From positions 4,464,001-4,528,000 of the forward strand of contig NZ_CP114285.2 of assembly GCF_027111255.2 (NCBI RefSeq): a DNA stretch of 64,000 bases. Reading direction: 5' to 3'. The stretch is from Flavobacterium flavigenum. Lineage in GTDB: Bacteria > Bacteroidota > Bacteroidia > Flavobacteriales > Flavobacteriaceae. The notes under the pieces are model-generated. The model made no database searches. It saw nothing but the letters and a program-made list of their open reading frames with translations, and was not told the DNA's origin. Of the stretch, positions 34,050 through 43,517 are shown one piece after another. The position numbers were made by a program, and so were the translations under genes. How positions within the stretch are numbered: position 1 is the stretch's first letter; every line of letters begins with the position of its first letter.

Positions 34050-34721
34050 TTAGAACTGAGTTTCTAATTTAATATAATCCAAAAATTCTCTTTTAGTCTG
34101 TGGATCTTTAAATTTTCCACCAAATTCTGAGGTTACTGTACTGCTTTCGATGTCTTTGATTCCTCTTGAATTAACACAAAGGTGTTTGGCATCTATAACG
34201 CAGGCAACATCTTCTGTGCCTAAAGCTTTTTGAAGTTCCTGAACAATCTGCATAGTCAAACGTTCCTGAACCTGAGGTCTTTTGGCATAATATTCTACAA
34301 TACGATTCATTTTTGATAGACCAATAACTCGTCCGCTTGAAATATAAGCTACATGAGCCCGGCCAATGATAGGTAATAAGTGGTGTTCACAAGTAGAATA
34401 AACAGTAATGTTTTTTTCTACCAGCATTTCGCCATACTTATAATTATTGTCGAAAGTAGAAGCTTTTGGCTGTTTTGAAGGGTTGAGGCCACCAAAAATC
34501 TCTTTTACAAACATTTTTGCAACTCTGTTTGGAGTTCCCTTTATGCTGTCGTCTGTCAAATCCATTCCAAGAGTTTGTAGAATGTTTTCAACATCTTTTT
34601 TTATTTTTTCTATTTTTTCTTCATCGCTTAAGACAAAGGCGTCTTCTCTTAATGGGTTTTTTGCATTACTGCTGAAATGACTGTCACCTATTTCGTCTAA
34701 AAAATCTTCGTTATTTATCAT
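34050..34721 (-). CDS. folE: GTP cyclohydrolase I
   Basis: 223 residues with the complete FolE core: TPNRVAKMFVKEIFGGL, the zinc/active-site STCEHHLLPIIGRAHVAYI, VIGLSKMNRIVEYYAKRPQVQERLTMQI and CVIDAKHLCVNSRGI. It makes dihydroneopterin triphosphate from GTP, the first step to folate. The N-terminal 40 residues are acidic and unconserved, and the ATG at 34721 follows a plausible promoter. Confidence 0.96.
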   Translation of the reverse strand: MINNEDFLDEIGDSHFSSNAKNPLREDAFVLSDEEKIEKIKKDVENILQTLGMDLTDDSIKGTPNRVAKMFVKEIFGGLNPSKQPKASTFDNNYKYGEMLVEKNITVYSTCEHHLLPIIGRAHVAYISSGRVIGLSKMNRIVEYYAKRPQVQERLTMQIVQELQKALGTEDVACVIDAKHLCVNSRGIKDIESSTVTSEFGGKFKDPQTKREFLDYIKLETQF

Positions 34722-34761
34722 TAAAAACTACTATTATAGTGGGTATATCTTTTTAAGACGG

Positions 34762-34794
34762 TAAAGATAATTAATAAATAGGAAACCTTTTCAA
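34762..34794 (-). promoter_or_regulatory. Possible folE promoter
   Basis: On the minus strand TTG (plus 34792-34794) is followed after 22 bp by TATCTTTA (plus 34762-34769), one mismatch from TAnnTTTG, 40 bp before the folE ATG. Confidence 0.4.
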
Positions 34795-34869
34795 TCGTTT
34801 TTATTATTAATTACTCCTTTTTTGTATAAATATTAAATTAAAGCTAAACCAGGTTTCTTTAAAAACACA

Positions 34870-34900
34870 AAAGACAATAACTTAATTAGTTATTGTCTTT
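34870..34900. terminator. Terminator downstream of the aminotransferase gene
   Basis: Perfect 13-bp stem AAAGACAATAACT / AGTTATTGTCTTT with a 5-nt loop, 22 bp after the aminotransferase stop on the minus strand, followed by T-rich sequence. Confidence 0.75.
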
Positions 34901-34922
34901 CAAAGTCCGTATTTAACTCTTG

Positions 34923-36119
34923 TTATTTTTTGTTGTAAGCGGTAAGTGCTTCTTTTAATATATTTACAGCGGTTATTAAATCTTTTTTATTTAATACATA
35001 AGCAATTCGAACCTGATTCAAACCCATTCCGGGAGTCGAATAAAAACCTGCTGCCGGTGCTACCATTACAGTTTCTCCGTTCAAATCATAACTTTCCAGA
35101 AGCCATTGCGCAAAATCTTCAGAGTTGTCTATTGGCAACTGTGCAATACAATAAAAAGCGCCTTTAGGCTTGGTTACGATTACACCTTCAATTTTGTTTA
35201 GTTCCGTAATCAAAGTATCGCGACGACTTTTATATTCTGAAATTACTTCATCAAAATAACTTTGAGGCGTGTCTATTGCAGCTTCACAAGCTATTTGTTC
35301 AATTGTTGGCGGACTCAGACGTGCCTGGGCAAATTTCATTACTGTTGCTAAGACCTGCTTGTTTTTTGTTACTAAACAACCTATTCTGGCACCACACATG
35401 CTGTAGCGTTTTGAAACAGAATCGACCATGATCACATTTTGCTGCACATCTTCTAGATTCATTACAGAAAAATGCTCATCATCTCCATCATACAAAAATT
35501 CACGATAGACTTCATCGGCAATTAGATACAAATCATGCTTTTTTATTAAGCCTGCCAATTGTTTAATTTCTGCTTCTGTATATAAATATCCAGTCGGATT
35601 TCCGGGATTGCAAATCAGAATGGCTTTTGTCTTAGGTGTAATTAATTTTTCAACCTCATCAATACTTGGCAAGGCAAATGCAGTTTCAATTGTAGAAACA
35701 AGTGGGACTACAGTTGCACTTGTTGAGGATGCAAAGGCATGATAATTCGCATAAAAAGGTTCCGGTATAATGATTTCATCTCCGGGATCTGTAATTGTGG
35801 CCAGTGCAAAAAGTAAAGCTTCAGAGCCACCTGTAGTTACAATGATGTCTTCTGTATTAACGTTTACATTTTGGCGCTGGTAAAATTGAGCTAATTTTTT
35901 TCTATAGCTTTCATATCCTGCAGACGGACTGTATTCTATAAGAGTCAAATCAATATTTTTTACCGCCTCGATGGCCACTTCGGGTGTCTTGATATCCGGT
36001 TGACCAATATTTAAGTGATACACTTTGCGCCCTTTTTTCTTTGCTAAATCTGCAAAAGGAGCCAGCTTTCGTATCGGAGATTCGGGCATATTTCTACCCT
36101 TGTGTGAAATTGTTGGCAT
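34923..36119 (-). CDS. Class I/II PLP-dependent aminotransferase
   Basis: A 398-residue fold-type-I aminotransferase of the aspartate-aminotransferase superfamily. It shows HLNIGQPDIKTP at the N-terminus, ILICNPGNPTGYLYTEAEI, the PLP-phosphate and ring contacts in IADEVYREFLYDG, the catalytic Lys in VDSVSKRYSMCGARIGCLV, and an Arg near the C-terminus (VRIAYVLNKKD). Which amino acid it handles cannot be decided. Aspartate or a broad-range acceptor is likely. It is a single gene ending in its own terminator. Confidence 0.9.
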   Translation of the reverse strand: MPTISHKGRNMPESPIRKLAPFADLAKKKGRKVYHLNIGQPDIKTPEVAIEAVKNIDLTLIEYSPSAGYESYRKKLAQFYQRQNVNVNTEDIIVTTGGSEALLFALATITDPGDEIIIPEPFYANYHAFASSTSATVVPLVSTIETAFALPSIDEVEKLITPKTKAILICNPGNPTGYLYTEAEIKQLAGLIKKHDLYLIADEVYREFLYDGDDEHFSVMNLEDVQQNVIMVDSVSKRYSMCGARIGCLVTKNKQVLATVMKFAQARLSPPTIEQIACEAAIDTPQSYFDEVISEYKSRRDTLITELNKIEGVIVTKPKGAFYCIAQLPIDNSEDFAQWLLESYDLNGETVMVAPAAGFYSTPGMGLNQVRIAYVLNKKDLITAVNILKEALTAYNKK

Positions 36120-36241
36120 GAGTATAAATTATTGAAGTGCAAATTTGCATTTTTTTTTCGGATTTAAGGTAAACAATAGATGGAGTTGTAAAAATGTAAC
36201 AATAATCAGTTTTTTTAGTAATTTTATAATAAAAATTGTCA

Positions 36242-37564
36242 ATGAAAAAATATATCTTATTGTTTTTTTTGCTTTTGACATCTTTTATATCAGATGCTCA
36301 GGATGATTTTTTAATTGAGAGGAATAAAAAGAAAGTAGTAATCCCTTTTAAACTAATTAATAATTTAGTTTTTATTCCAATTAAGGTGAATGGCATTGAA
36401 TTGAACTTTTTATTAGATTCTGGGGTTGATGAAACAATTTTATTCAGCATGGAAGATAAAAAAGAGGTTAGTTTTAAAAATGTAGAAAAAATTAAACTTC
36501 GTGGATTAGGGAGTGAAGAGGAAATTGAAGGCTTAAAATCAACAAATAATATTCTGGTAACGCACGGTTTAAAATCGATTAATCATTTGGTTTATATTAT
36601 TTTAGATCAGGACTTCAATCTGTCTTCACATGTTGGAATTCCGGTTAACGGAATAATAGGATACAAATTTTTTAAAAATAATGTAGTAGAAATTAATTAT
36701 CAAAAGAAAAAAATTTTCGTACATCAAAATAATGAGAATGTTAGAAATAACTTTGATAAAAACTTTAAAACAATACCTATTACTATTGAAAGGTCTAAGC
36801 CTTACGTTATGGCTTCGGCGATGGTTTCAGGTAAAAATATTCCGGCAAAACTACTTATAGATATTGGTAATAGCGATTCATTCTGGGTTTTTGAAAATGA
36901 CAAAATTAAATTACCAAAAAAGAATTTTCCTGATTTTCTGGGAAAAGGGTTTAGTGGTGACATAGAAGGTCATAGAGCCAAAATTTCTAACTTTTCGCTT
37001 GCTGATTTTACATTTAAAAATCCAATTGTTTCTTTTCCGGATTCAAGCTCTATAAAAAATGTAAAGATGGTTGCAGACAGGGTCGGTTCAGTTGGAGGCG
37101 AAATTCTAAAAAGATTTACTATTGTTTTGGATTATGCTGATAAAAAAATGTATCTGAAAAAAAACAATAAATTTAACGAACCTTTCACTTACAACAAAAG
37201 TGGAATCACAGTTCAGCATAATGGTTTGCAATGGGTGCAGGAAACCGTACATTTAGAGACAGTACGTGTAGGTAACGCAACAGATGAAAATTTTAACGGT
37301 AAAAACAATAATGATTTCAGGTATAAATTTCAATTGAAGCCAATTTTTGAAATTGTTAATGTACGTAAAAAATCTGCAGCGGAAAAAAGTGGAATACAAA
37401 AAGGAGATGTTATCATTAGTATTAATAATACTAAGCCTTATAAATATACATTGCAACAAATTAATAACCTTTTGAAATCAGAAGAAGATATCTGGATTAA
37501 TTTAGAAGTTGAACGTAACAGTGTATTGTTAAAATTCCGTTTTCGATTAGAGGATGAATTGTAG
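36242..37564 (+). CDS. Secreted retropepsin-like aspartyl protease with PDZ domain
   Basis: About 440 residues with a signal peptide (hydrophobic residues 4-17, SDAQ cleavage region). Two aspartyl-protease half-domains follow, with active-site-like LLDSGVDETILF (about residues 58-69) and LLIDIGNSDSFWVF (about 203-216). A C-terminal PDZ domain (about 365-430) contains AAEKSGIQKGDVIISINN. The second half has DIG followed by N rather than the usual hydrophobic-DTG/S-A. I chose the ATG at 36242 over an upstream TTG because the signal peptide begins there. The family is common and uncharacterised in Bacteroidota. Confidence 0.85.
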   Translation: MKKYILLFFLLLTSFISDAQDDFLIERNKKKVVIPFKLINNLVFIPIKVNGIELNFLLDSGVDETILFSMEDKKEVSFKNVEKIKLRGLGSEEEIEGLKSTNNILVTHGLKSINHLVYIILDQDFNLSSHVGIPVNGIIGYKFFKNNVVEINYQKKKIFVHQNNENVRNNFDKNFKTIPITIERSKPYVMASAMVSGKNIPAKLLIDIGNSDSFWVFENDKIKLPKKNFPDFLGKGFSGDIEGHRAKISNFSLADFTFKNPIVSFPDSSSIKNVKMVADRVGSVGGEILKRFTIVLDYADKKMYLKKNNKFNEPFTYNKSGITVQHNGLQWVQETVHLETVRVGNATDENFNGKNNNDFRYKFQLKPIFEIVNVRKKSAAEKSGIQKGDVIISINNTKPYKYTLQQINNLLKSEEDIWINLEVERNSVLLKFRFRLEDEL

Positions 37565-37632
37565 TTTTTCTTTTTTTATTTTGTTTTGTATTTGATAATA
37601 AGAATGTTATCGTTTTGTTTTGTAAGATTAAA

Positions 37633-37640
37633 TAGGTTTG
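37633..37640 (+). promoter_or_regulatory. -7 box of the T9SS cargo operon
   Basis: TAGGTTTG matches TAnnTTTG exactly, 41 bp upstream of the ATG. TTTG elements lie 10-15 bp upstream, closer than the usual 17-23 bp. Confidence 0.45.
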
Positions 37641-37681
37641 TTAAATAATTTAAGTATTTTTAACGAAAATTTAATTAGTCT

Positions 37682-40327
37682 ATGATTAAAAAATACTTTT
37701 CCTTCATTGCTTTTAATCTTTATTTCCTTGTTTTTCTATTAAATCCGACTAAATTTTTTTCTCAATGTGCGGGCGTGGATTCTTCGGCTCCTTTTGAAGT
37801 TTGTGATATTGCTAATAGCAGCAGTCAGGCAATAGATTTGTTTCCCTTATTGGGAGCTACTGCTGTTCCGGGTGGTACGTGGTCAGATGATGATAATTCA
37901 GGAGGTTTAAATGAAACTACTGGCGTTTTAAATGCGCAGAAGATTCTTGTTAGTGGACTATTTCATTATACCTATACGGTTGAAGGGATTAATGGCTGTT
38001 CAGATAATTCATCAACTATCGAAGTCATTATTGGTGGATACGCAGGTTTTGCAGAAAAAGCTTCAGCGTGTAGCGATGATACTGGATTTAATCTTTTTCA
38101 GATATTCAATGGGAATAGCCATTTGAGTCCTCAGTCTGAAGGAAGCTGGTATAATGATACGAACAATACCCCATCACCAAGTGTGATCAATGCGACAACC
38201 TTTTCTCCCGGAACTTATAAATTTACATACACCATTGCAGCTATTGGAAGCTGTCCTGCAGTTTCTTCAACAGGGTTTGTAACTATTTTTAGATCTCCGG
38301 AACCCGGAAAAGCTACGCCATTAATATTATGTGAAGACAGTGATTTCTCAATATATTCTAATCTTGATCTGAATGATAGGATTTCTGGAGAAGATCCAGG
38401 AGGAATATGGACTGATAATAACGGTGTAGGGCAGATTACTTTTACAAAAGATCATAATATAAATGTGCAGCAAATATTTGATACTTATGGCATAGGTGAA
38501 TATTTATTTACTTATACTGTTTTGCCTACAAGTCCAGTGTGTAAAATAGAAAGTGCTGGTGTAAGGATTAAAATTGAAAAGAAATATGATTTTACAGGAG
38601 CAAAAATTGAAGTAAAAAATGATATTTGCGAATCTGACATTCAAACAGCCACCTATTCAGCCACAATAACTCAGGGAGTTCAAAATATTCTTAATGGACA
38701 ATTTTATGTTACCTATAATGTTTCAGGTCCTAATGGTGAAACCAAAACCATACTAGCCGGATTTACTAATGGGGTTTTAACTTTTCCCCTAAGCTCAAAT
38801 TATTTTCGACAGCCAGGCAGTTTTACAGTCAGAATTATAAATATTGAGGCGTTTGGCAGTGAAAAGGGCTGTGTAAACATTATCAATGACCTATCAGATG
38901 TTTTACATGTTTATAAAATACCTGTTTTAAACGGAGCTGTTTTAACACCGGCCGTAACCTGTCAAAATAAAAGTACTCAGGCAATAATTTCAAATGCTTC
39001 GGGGTTAGAAGATGGTGATTATAGTATTAAGTATAATGTTTCAGGGTCAAATACAGCAACAGGTCAATCTGCTGCCATTACTGTTTTAGGAGGGAACGCA
39101 AGTTTTACAATTCCTTCAAACTTAAATTCTAATAGTGGGAATTCAATTATTACGATTACCAATATTACTAATGCTGCAACACCATACTGTACCAATACGG
39201 CTAATATAAACGGGAATTTAATTATAAATAAATTACCAGATGCATCGAATCTTAAGGTTGAAGTGTTGGATGATTGTATTAATAAACCTTTTAAGGCTTC
39301 AGTTTCAGGCTTAGGTACGCTTACAGATGTTACTATTTCATATCTTTTATCAGGCAGTAATACTGCAGCCTTACAAACTATTAGTTTAGCGGCTACAAAT
39401 GGAAAAGCAGACTTTATAATCCCGGCTGTGTTATTGCCCAATACAGGGCCAACTGCTATATCGATTGTCAATCTGGTAAATAATGACAATTCCTGTGATG
39501 TTGATTTGACAACAGTTTCTGATGCTTTTGCGCTAAATCCTATTCCGGTTGCCCCAACTGCAGCGGACCAGTCTTTTTGTAAAATTGAAAGAGCTACAAT
39601 TGCAAATTTAGTCCCAAACGGAAGTAGGTACAAATGGTATAATTCATCAGCTCTTACCACACCTTTGGCTAATACGTATGTTTTAAAAACAGAGGATTAT
39701 TGGGTAACTGAAACTTCAGCAGCGGGGTGTACCTCACCTGCTACTATGATTAAGGTTACAGTAAGCGATTCATCAGCACCAGTTTTAGATGCTGATGGAC
39801 AAAATTTTTGTGGTTTAGAAAATCCTGCTATTTTAGATTTATCTAATAACACCAATGTGGCATCAACAGTAGTCTGGTACGATGCTTTAAGTAATGGTAA
39901 TTTGCTTGCTGCGTCAACGCCCCTAACAGACAATACAACTTATTATGGTTTCGACATATCAGCCTCTACAAATTGTATTTCAGAGGATCATTTAGAAGTG
40001 AAGGTTTCCCTGAGTCATTGTGATGAAACCGAATACGAAACATTTTTTGTTCCGGACGGATTCTCACCAAACGGAGATAATGTAAACGATACTTTTAAAA
40101 TCCTTAAAATCGATTTTTTATATCCAAATTATTCTCTCGAAATTTATAATCGGTACGGCAATGTTATGTTTAAAGGAAATAGAAATAAACCGGATTGGGA
40201 TGGTAGAAATTTAGAAGGAGGAGGTTTTGGTGACGGAGTAGCGCCAAATGGGGTCTATTTTTATGTTATCCATTTTAATAAAGATAATAAACCGCCTCAG
40301 CAAGGTCATCTTTATTTAAATAGATAA
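37682..40327 (+). CDS. T9SS type-B cargo protein with gliding-motility-associated C-terminal domain
   Basis: An 881-residue secreted protein with a signal peptide (hydrophobic residues 8-26, ending FFSQC). The mature part is a series of Ig/PKD-like beta modules with paired cysteines and repeated 'GGTWSDDDNSGG' / 'GSWYNDTNN' / 'GGIWTDNNG' blocks, then SNTATGQSAAI-type modules and a WYNS/WYDA pair. The last 95 residues are the type-B sorting domain: FFVPDGFSPNGDNVNDTFKI, YSLEIYNRYGNVMFKG, WDGRNLEGG and APNGVYFYVIHF. Such cargo is exported by T9SS and usually needs a SprF/PorP-like partner, which is encoded next. Confidence 0.92.
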   Translation: MIKKYFSFIAFNLYFLVFLLNPTKFFSQCAGVDSSAPFEVCDIANSSSQAIDLFPLLGATAVPGGTWSDDDNSGGLNETTGVLNAQKILVSGLFHYTYTVEGINGCSDNSSTIEVIIGGYAGFAEKASACSDDTGFNLFQIFNGNSHLSPQSEGSWYNDTNNTPSPSVINATTFSPGTYKFTYTIAAIGSCPAVSSTGFVTIFRSPEPGKATPLILCEDSDFSIYSNLDLNDRISGEDPGGIWTDNNGVGQITFTKDHNINVQQIFDTYGIGEYLFTYTVLPTSPVCKIESAGVRIKIEKKYDFTGAKIEVKNDICESDIQTATYSATITQGVQNILNGQFYVTYNVSGPNGETKTILAGFTNGVLTFPLSSNYFRQPGSFTVRIINIEAFGSEKGCVNIINDLSDVLHVYKIPVLNGAVLTPAVTCQNKSTQAIISNASGLEDGDYSIKYNVSGSNTATGQSAAITVLGGNASFTIPSNLNSNSGNSIITITNITNAATPYCTNTANINGNLIINKLPDASNLKVEVLDDCINKPFKASVSGLGTLTDVTISYLLSGSNTAALQTISLAATNGKADFIIPAVLLPNTGPTAISIVNLVNNDNSCDVDLTTVSDAFALNPIPVAPTAADQSFCKIERATIANLVPNGSRYKWYNSSALTTPLANTYVLKTEDYWVTETSAAGCTSPATMIKVTVSDSSAPVLDADGQNFCGLENPAILDLSNNTNVASTVVWYDALSNGNLLAASTPLTDNTTYYGFDISASTNCISEDHLEVKVSLSHCDETEYETFFVPDGFSPNGDNVNDTFKILKIDFLYPNYSLEIYNRYGNVMFKGNRNKPDWDGRNLEGGGFGDGVAPNGVYFYVIHFNKDNKPPQQGHLYLNR

Positions 40328-40355
40328 TCCTTCATTTACTTTTAATATCATCTCA

Positions 40356-41285
40356 ATGAAAAAAATAATACTTTATATAAGTTTCCTTTTTTACGTTACA
40401 TTCTCATCTGCCCAGCAAGATCCCGAATACACACATTATATGTATAATATGAGTGTTGTGAATCCGGCTTATGCAACCGGTACTGCTGCTATGATGAACT
40501 TAGGAGGTTTATACAGGACACAATGGGTTGGAGCAGTAGGTGCACCAAAAACATTTACCTTTTTTGGTCATACCGCTTTAAGCGAAAAGATTGAAGTTGG
40601 TGCTTCTTTAATTTCAGATGATATTGGGGATGGCGCAAAAAAAGAAAATAATTTCTATGCTGATTTTGCTTATGTACTTCAATTACAAGGAAAAAATAAA
40701 CTTTCTTTAGGGTTGAAAGCTGGGTTTACTTCTTTGCAGACCAATTTTAACGGATTTCGTTTTACAGATCCCTCAACAGATTTGGCTTTCGCCGAAAATA
40801 TAAATGTTACAAAACCCAATATTGGAGCAGGTGCGTATTATTTTACAGATAAATATTATATAGGGTTGTCTGTTCCGAATTTATTGAGTTCAAAACACAT
40901 TGAAGAAAAATCAGGGATAAATGCTTTAGGGTCTGAAGAAATTCATACTTTTTTAACCGCAGGATATGTTTTTCAGATTAATGATGCCTTCAAATTAAAA
41001 CCTGCATTTATGTCCAGATTTGTCTCCGGTGCCCCCATTTCAGTGGATATAACAGCCAATGTTTTGTATAATGATAAGTTTGAACTGGGAGCTGCATACA
41101 GATTAAATGATGCCGTAAGTGCTTTGATGAATATAAATATTACTCCGTCTCTTAGAATTGGATATGCTTATGATTATACTGTTTCAAATTTGGGACAGTT
41201 TAATTCAGGGACTCACGAGATTATGCTGCTTTTTGACTTAGATTTATTAGGAAAAGGATACGATAAATCACCAAGATTCTTTTAA
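40356..41285 (+). CDS. PorP/SprF-family type IX secretion outer-membrane protein
   Basis: 309 residues with a signal peptide (SSAQ cleavage region) and the PorP/SprF start QDPEYTHYMYNMSVVNPAYATGT, followed by GLYRTQWVGAVGAPKTFTF. A beta-barrel pattern with GLSVPNLLSSKH leads to a C-terminal strand HEIMLLFDLDLLGKGYDKSPRFF. SprF supports secretion of the adhesin SprB, and paralogues pair with neighbouring type-B cargo. It lies 28 bp after the cargo gene and 1 bp before the OmpA-like gene, so they form one operon. Confidence 0.93.
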   Translation: MKKIILYISFLFYVTFSSAQQDPEYTHYMYNMSVVNPAYATGTAAMMNLGGLYRTQWVGAVGAPKTFTFFGHTALSEKIEVGASLISDDIGDGAKKENNFYADFAYVLQLQGKNKLSLGLKAGFTSLQTNFNGFRFTDPSTDLAFAENINVTKPNIGAGAYYFTDKYYIGLSVPNLLSSKHIEEKSGINALGSEEIHTFLTAGYVFQINDAFKLKPAFMSRFVSGAPISVDITANVLYNDKFELGAAYRLNDAVSALMNINITPSLRIGYAYDYTVSNLGQFNSGTHEIMLLFDLDLLGKGYDKSPRFF

Positions 41286-41286
41286 A

Positions 41287-43425
41287 ATGAAAAATATGAA
41301 CAAACTACTCGTTATTATATTCGTATTTTCTATACAGTTTATAAAAGCCCAAGATCAGGATTTGAGCAGGGCTAGGCGTTTTTTTGACAGAACTTTTTAT
41401 GCTGAAGCTATTGTTTTATATGAGAAATTAGCTGATGAAAAACCTTCGCAGGAAGTCATTAAAAACCTCGCGGATTCCTATTATTATACGAACGATTTGA
41501 TAAAAGCGCAGCGTTATTACAGACTTTTAATTAAAAATTACGATAAAGATTTAGACCGAAATTACTATTTCAAATATGCCCAAACCCTTAAAGCTACAGA
41601 GAATTTGGCAGAAGCAGCCGAAGCTTTAAAAACATATTATTCAAAGTCTTCCAATACTGAAGATGTATCGAATTTTGAAAAAGAGATCAAAACATTAGAA
41701 AATGTTGCTGCAATTGGAAACCGTTTCGAAATTAAAAACTTAGCCATCAATACCCCAAATTCAGAGTTTGGAGCTGTAAAATACAACGACAGTCTGGTTT
41801 TTGCCGGAGTGAAACTAAAACCGGGATTGTTTGATAAAAAGTACAAATGGGACAATGCCACTTATCTGAATCTGGTTGCTGTTCCAATCAAAAATATAAA
41901 TTCTGAGAATCAGATTACGCATTATTTTTCGAATGAATTAAAGACCGGAATGCATGAGTCGAATGCTGTTTTTACGAAAGATGGCAAAACAATTTATTTT
42001 ACCCGTAATAATTCTAAAAACGGCAGCAAAAGAAAAAATGAAGAAAAAATTTCGAACCTGCAGATTTTTAAAGCGGAACTGGTTAACGGAAAATGGACTA
42101 ATATTGTTTCGCTTCCTTTTAACAGTGACAATTATTCTGTAGAACATCCGGCATTAAGTGCTGATGAAAAAGTATTATATTTTGCTTCTGATATGCCGGG
42201 AACATTCGGCTCTTTTGATCTTTATTCGGTAAACATAAACCAGGGTGCTTTTGATACACCAAAAAATTTAGGTCCGATTATCAATACAGACAAAAGAGAA
42301 CAATTTCCGTTTTTGTCCAAAGACAATAAACTTTATTTTTCTTCAGATGGGCATTTAGGATATGGATCTCTCGATATTTTTGTTTCTGAAATTGAAGGAA
42401 AAGAATACGAGAAACCTGTAAATATTGGATTGCCTGTTAATTCTAATTTAGATGATTTTTCATTTTACTTTAATTCCGATACTAAAGAAGGCTATTTTGC
42501 TTCAAACAGAAAAGGAGGAAAAGGAAGCGATGATATTTATCAGTTAAAAGAAATTAAGGATCTGGTAGTTGAAGATTGTAAACAGTTTATTACCGGAATC
42601 ATAACAGATGCTGATACAAAACTAGCTTTAGAAAATGCAATTGTAGAACTTCAGGATGCAGAAAAAAATCAGCTGAACTTATTAAAAACAACTGCTGACG
42701 GAAAATTTAGCTTTACTGTGTCATGTGAAGCTTCTTATACGGTGTTAGCTTCTAGAGAAAATTATACGAGCAACTCAAAATCGTTAACCTCAGGCAAGAC
42801 CAGAAACGTGAATAACGATGCTTCAATGACATTAAAATCGTTGGATATTATAAAGCAGGAAGAAAAGCAGATTGCAGAAAATAAAAGGAAACAGGAACTT
42901 ATTATAGAAGAAGAAAATAAGAAAAAAGAAGCCCTTGTAATAATCGCTTTAAAAGAGGCAGAAAAGAAAGCCAAAGCTGACAAAATTGTTGCAGACGAAG
43001 TAAAGAAAAAAGAAAAAGTCAATCAGATTTTAGCTCAGGAAAAAGATGTTGTAAGGGATAAAGACAGACTTATTATTAAAACAGATCCTATTTATTTTGA
43101 TTACAATATGTGGTATATCCGAAAAGAATCAAAAGTAGTTTTAGGAAGGGTAGTGGAGTTAATGAAGAAATATCCAGGAATGATTATCGAAATTGGATCA
43201 CACACCGATTCGAGAGGAAATGCTAAATTCAATGAAGATTTATCTCAAAAGCGAGCGACTTCCACCAGAGAATTCATCATACAATCTGGTATTGATGCTA
43301 AAAGAGTAACAGCCAAAGGTTATGGTGAATCTGTACCAATTATAAAATGTAAAACAGATGATGCCTGTTCAGAAGAAGAACATGAGTTGAACAGAAGATC
43401 TGAATTTGTCATTAAAAATTTGTAG
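41287..43425 (+). CDS. OmpA-family protein with TPR, PD40 and CarboxypepD_reg-like domains
   Basis: 712 residues. Domain order: signal peptide (to about residue 20); TPR hairpins (25-140); PD40/WD40-like propeller repeats (SADEKVLYFASDMPGTFGSFDLYSV, SKDNKLYFSSDGHLGYGSLDIFV, about 215-420); a carboxypeptidase regulatory-like fold (GIITDADTKLALENAIVELQDA, about 435-515); a Lys/Glu-rich coiled coil (525-590); and an OmpA peptidoglycan-binding domain (IEIGSHTDSRGNAKFNEDLSQKRA, about 600-710). This architecture matches the SprE/PorE-like OmpA proteins found with PorP/SprF genes. It probably anchors the complex to peptidoglycan. Confidence 0.9.
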   Translation: MKNMNKLLVIIFVFSIQFIKAQDQDLSRARRFFDRTFYAEAIVLYEKLADEKPSQEVIKNLADSYYYTNDLIKAQRYYRLLIKNYDKDLDRNYYFKYAQTLKATENLAEAAEALKTYYSKSSNTEDVSNFEKEIKTLENVAAIGNRFEIKNLAINTPNSEFGAVKYNDSLVFAGVKLKPGLFDKKYKWDNATYLNLVAVPIKNINSENQITHYFSNELKTGMHESNAVFTKDGKTIYFTRNNSKNGSKRKNEEKISNLQIFKAELVNGKWTNIVSLPFNSDNYSVEHPALSADEKVLYFASDMPGTFGSFDLYSVNINQGAFDTPKNLGPIINTDKREQFPFLSKDNKLYFSSDGHLGYGSLDIFVSEIEGKEYEKPVNIGLPVNSNLDDFSFYFNSDTKEGYFASNRKGGKGSDDIYQLKEIKDLVVEDCKQFITGIITDADTKLALENAIVELQDAEKNQLNLLKTTADGKFSFTVSCEASYTVLASRENYTSNSKSLTSGKTRNVNNDASMTLKSLDIIKQEEKQIAENKRKQELIIEEENKKKEALVIIALKEAEKKAKADKIVADEVKKKEKVNQILAQEKDVVRDKDRLIIKTDPIYFDYNMWYIRKESKVVLGRVVELMKKYPGMIIEIGSHTDSRGNAKFNEDLSQKRATSTREFIIQSGIDAKRVTAKGYGESVPIIKCKTDDACSEEEHELNRRSEFVIKNL

Positions 43426-43444
43426 ATTTCTGAATAATAAATTT

Positions 43445-43475
43445 AAAAAAGAAGCCTTTCCATGGCTTCTTTTTT
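43445..43475 (+). terminator. Terminator of the cargo/PorP/OmpA operon
   Basis: Perfect 12-bp stem AAAAAAGAAGCC / GGCTTCTTTTTT with a 7-nt loop, 20 bp after the OmpA-like stop. Confidence 0.85.
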
Positions 43476-43517
43476 ATTAATTTTATGGGATAACCATGAA
43501 ATTAAAAATATCAATTT

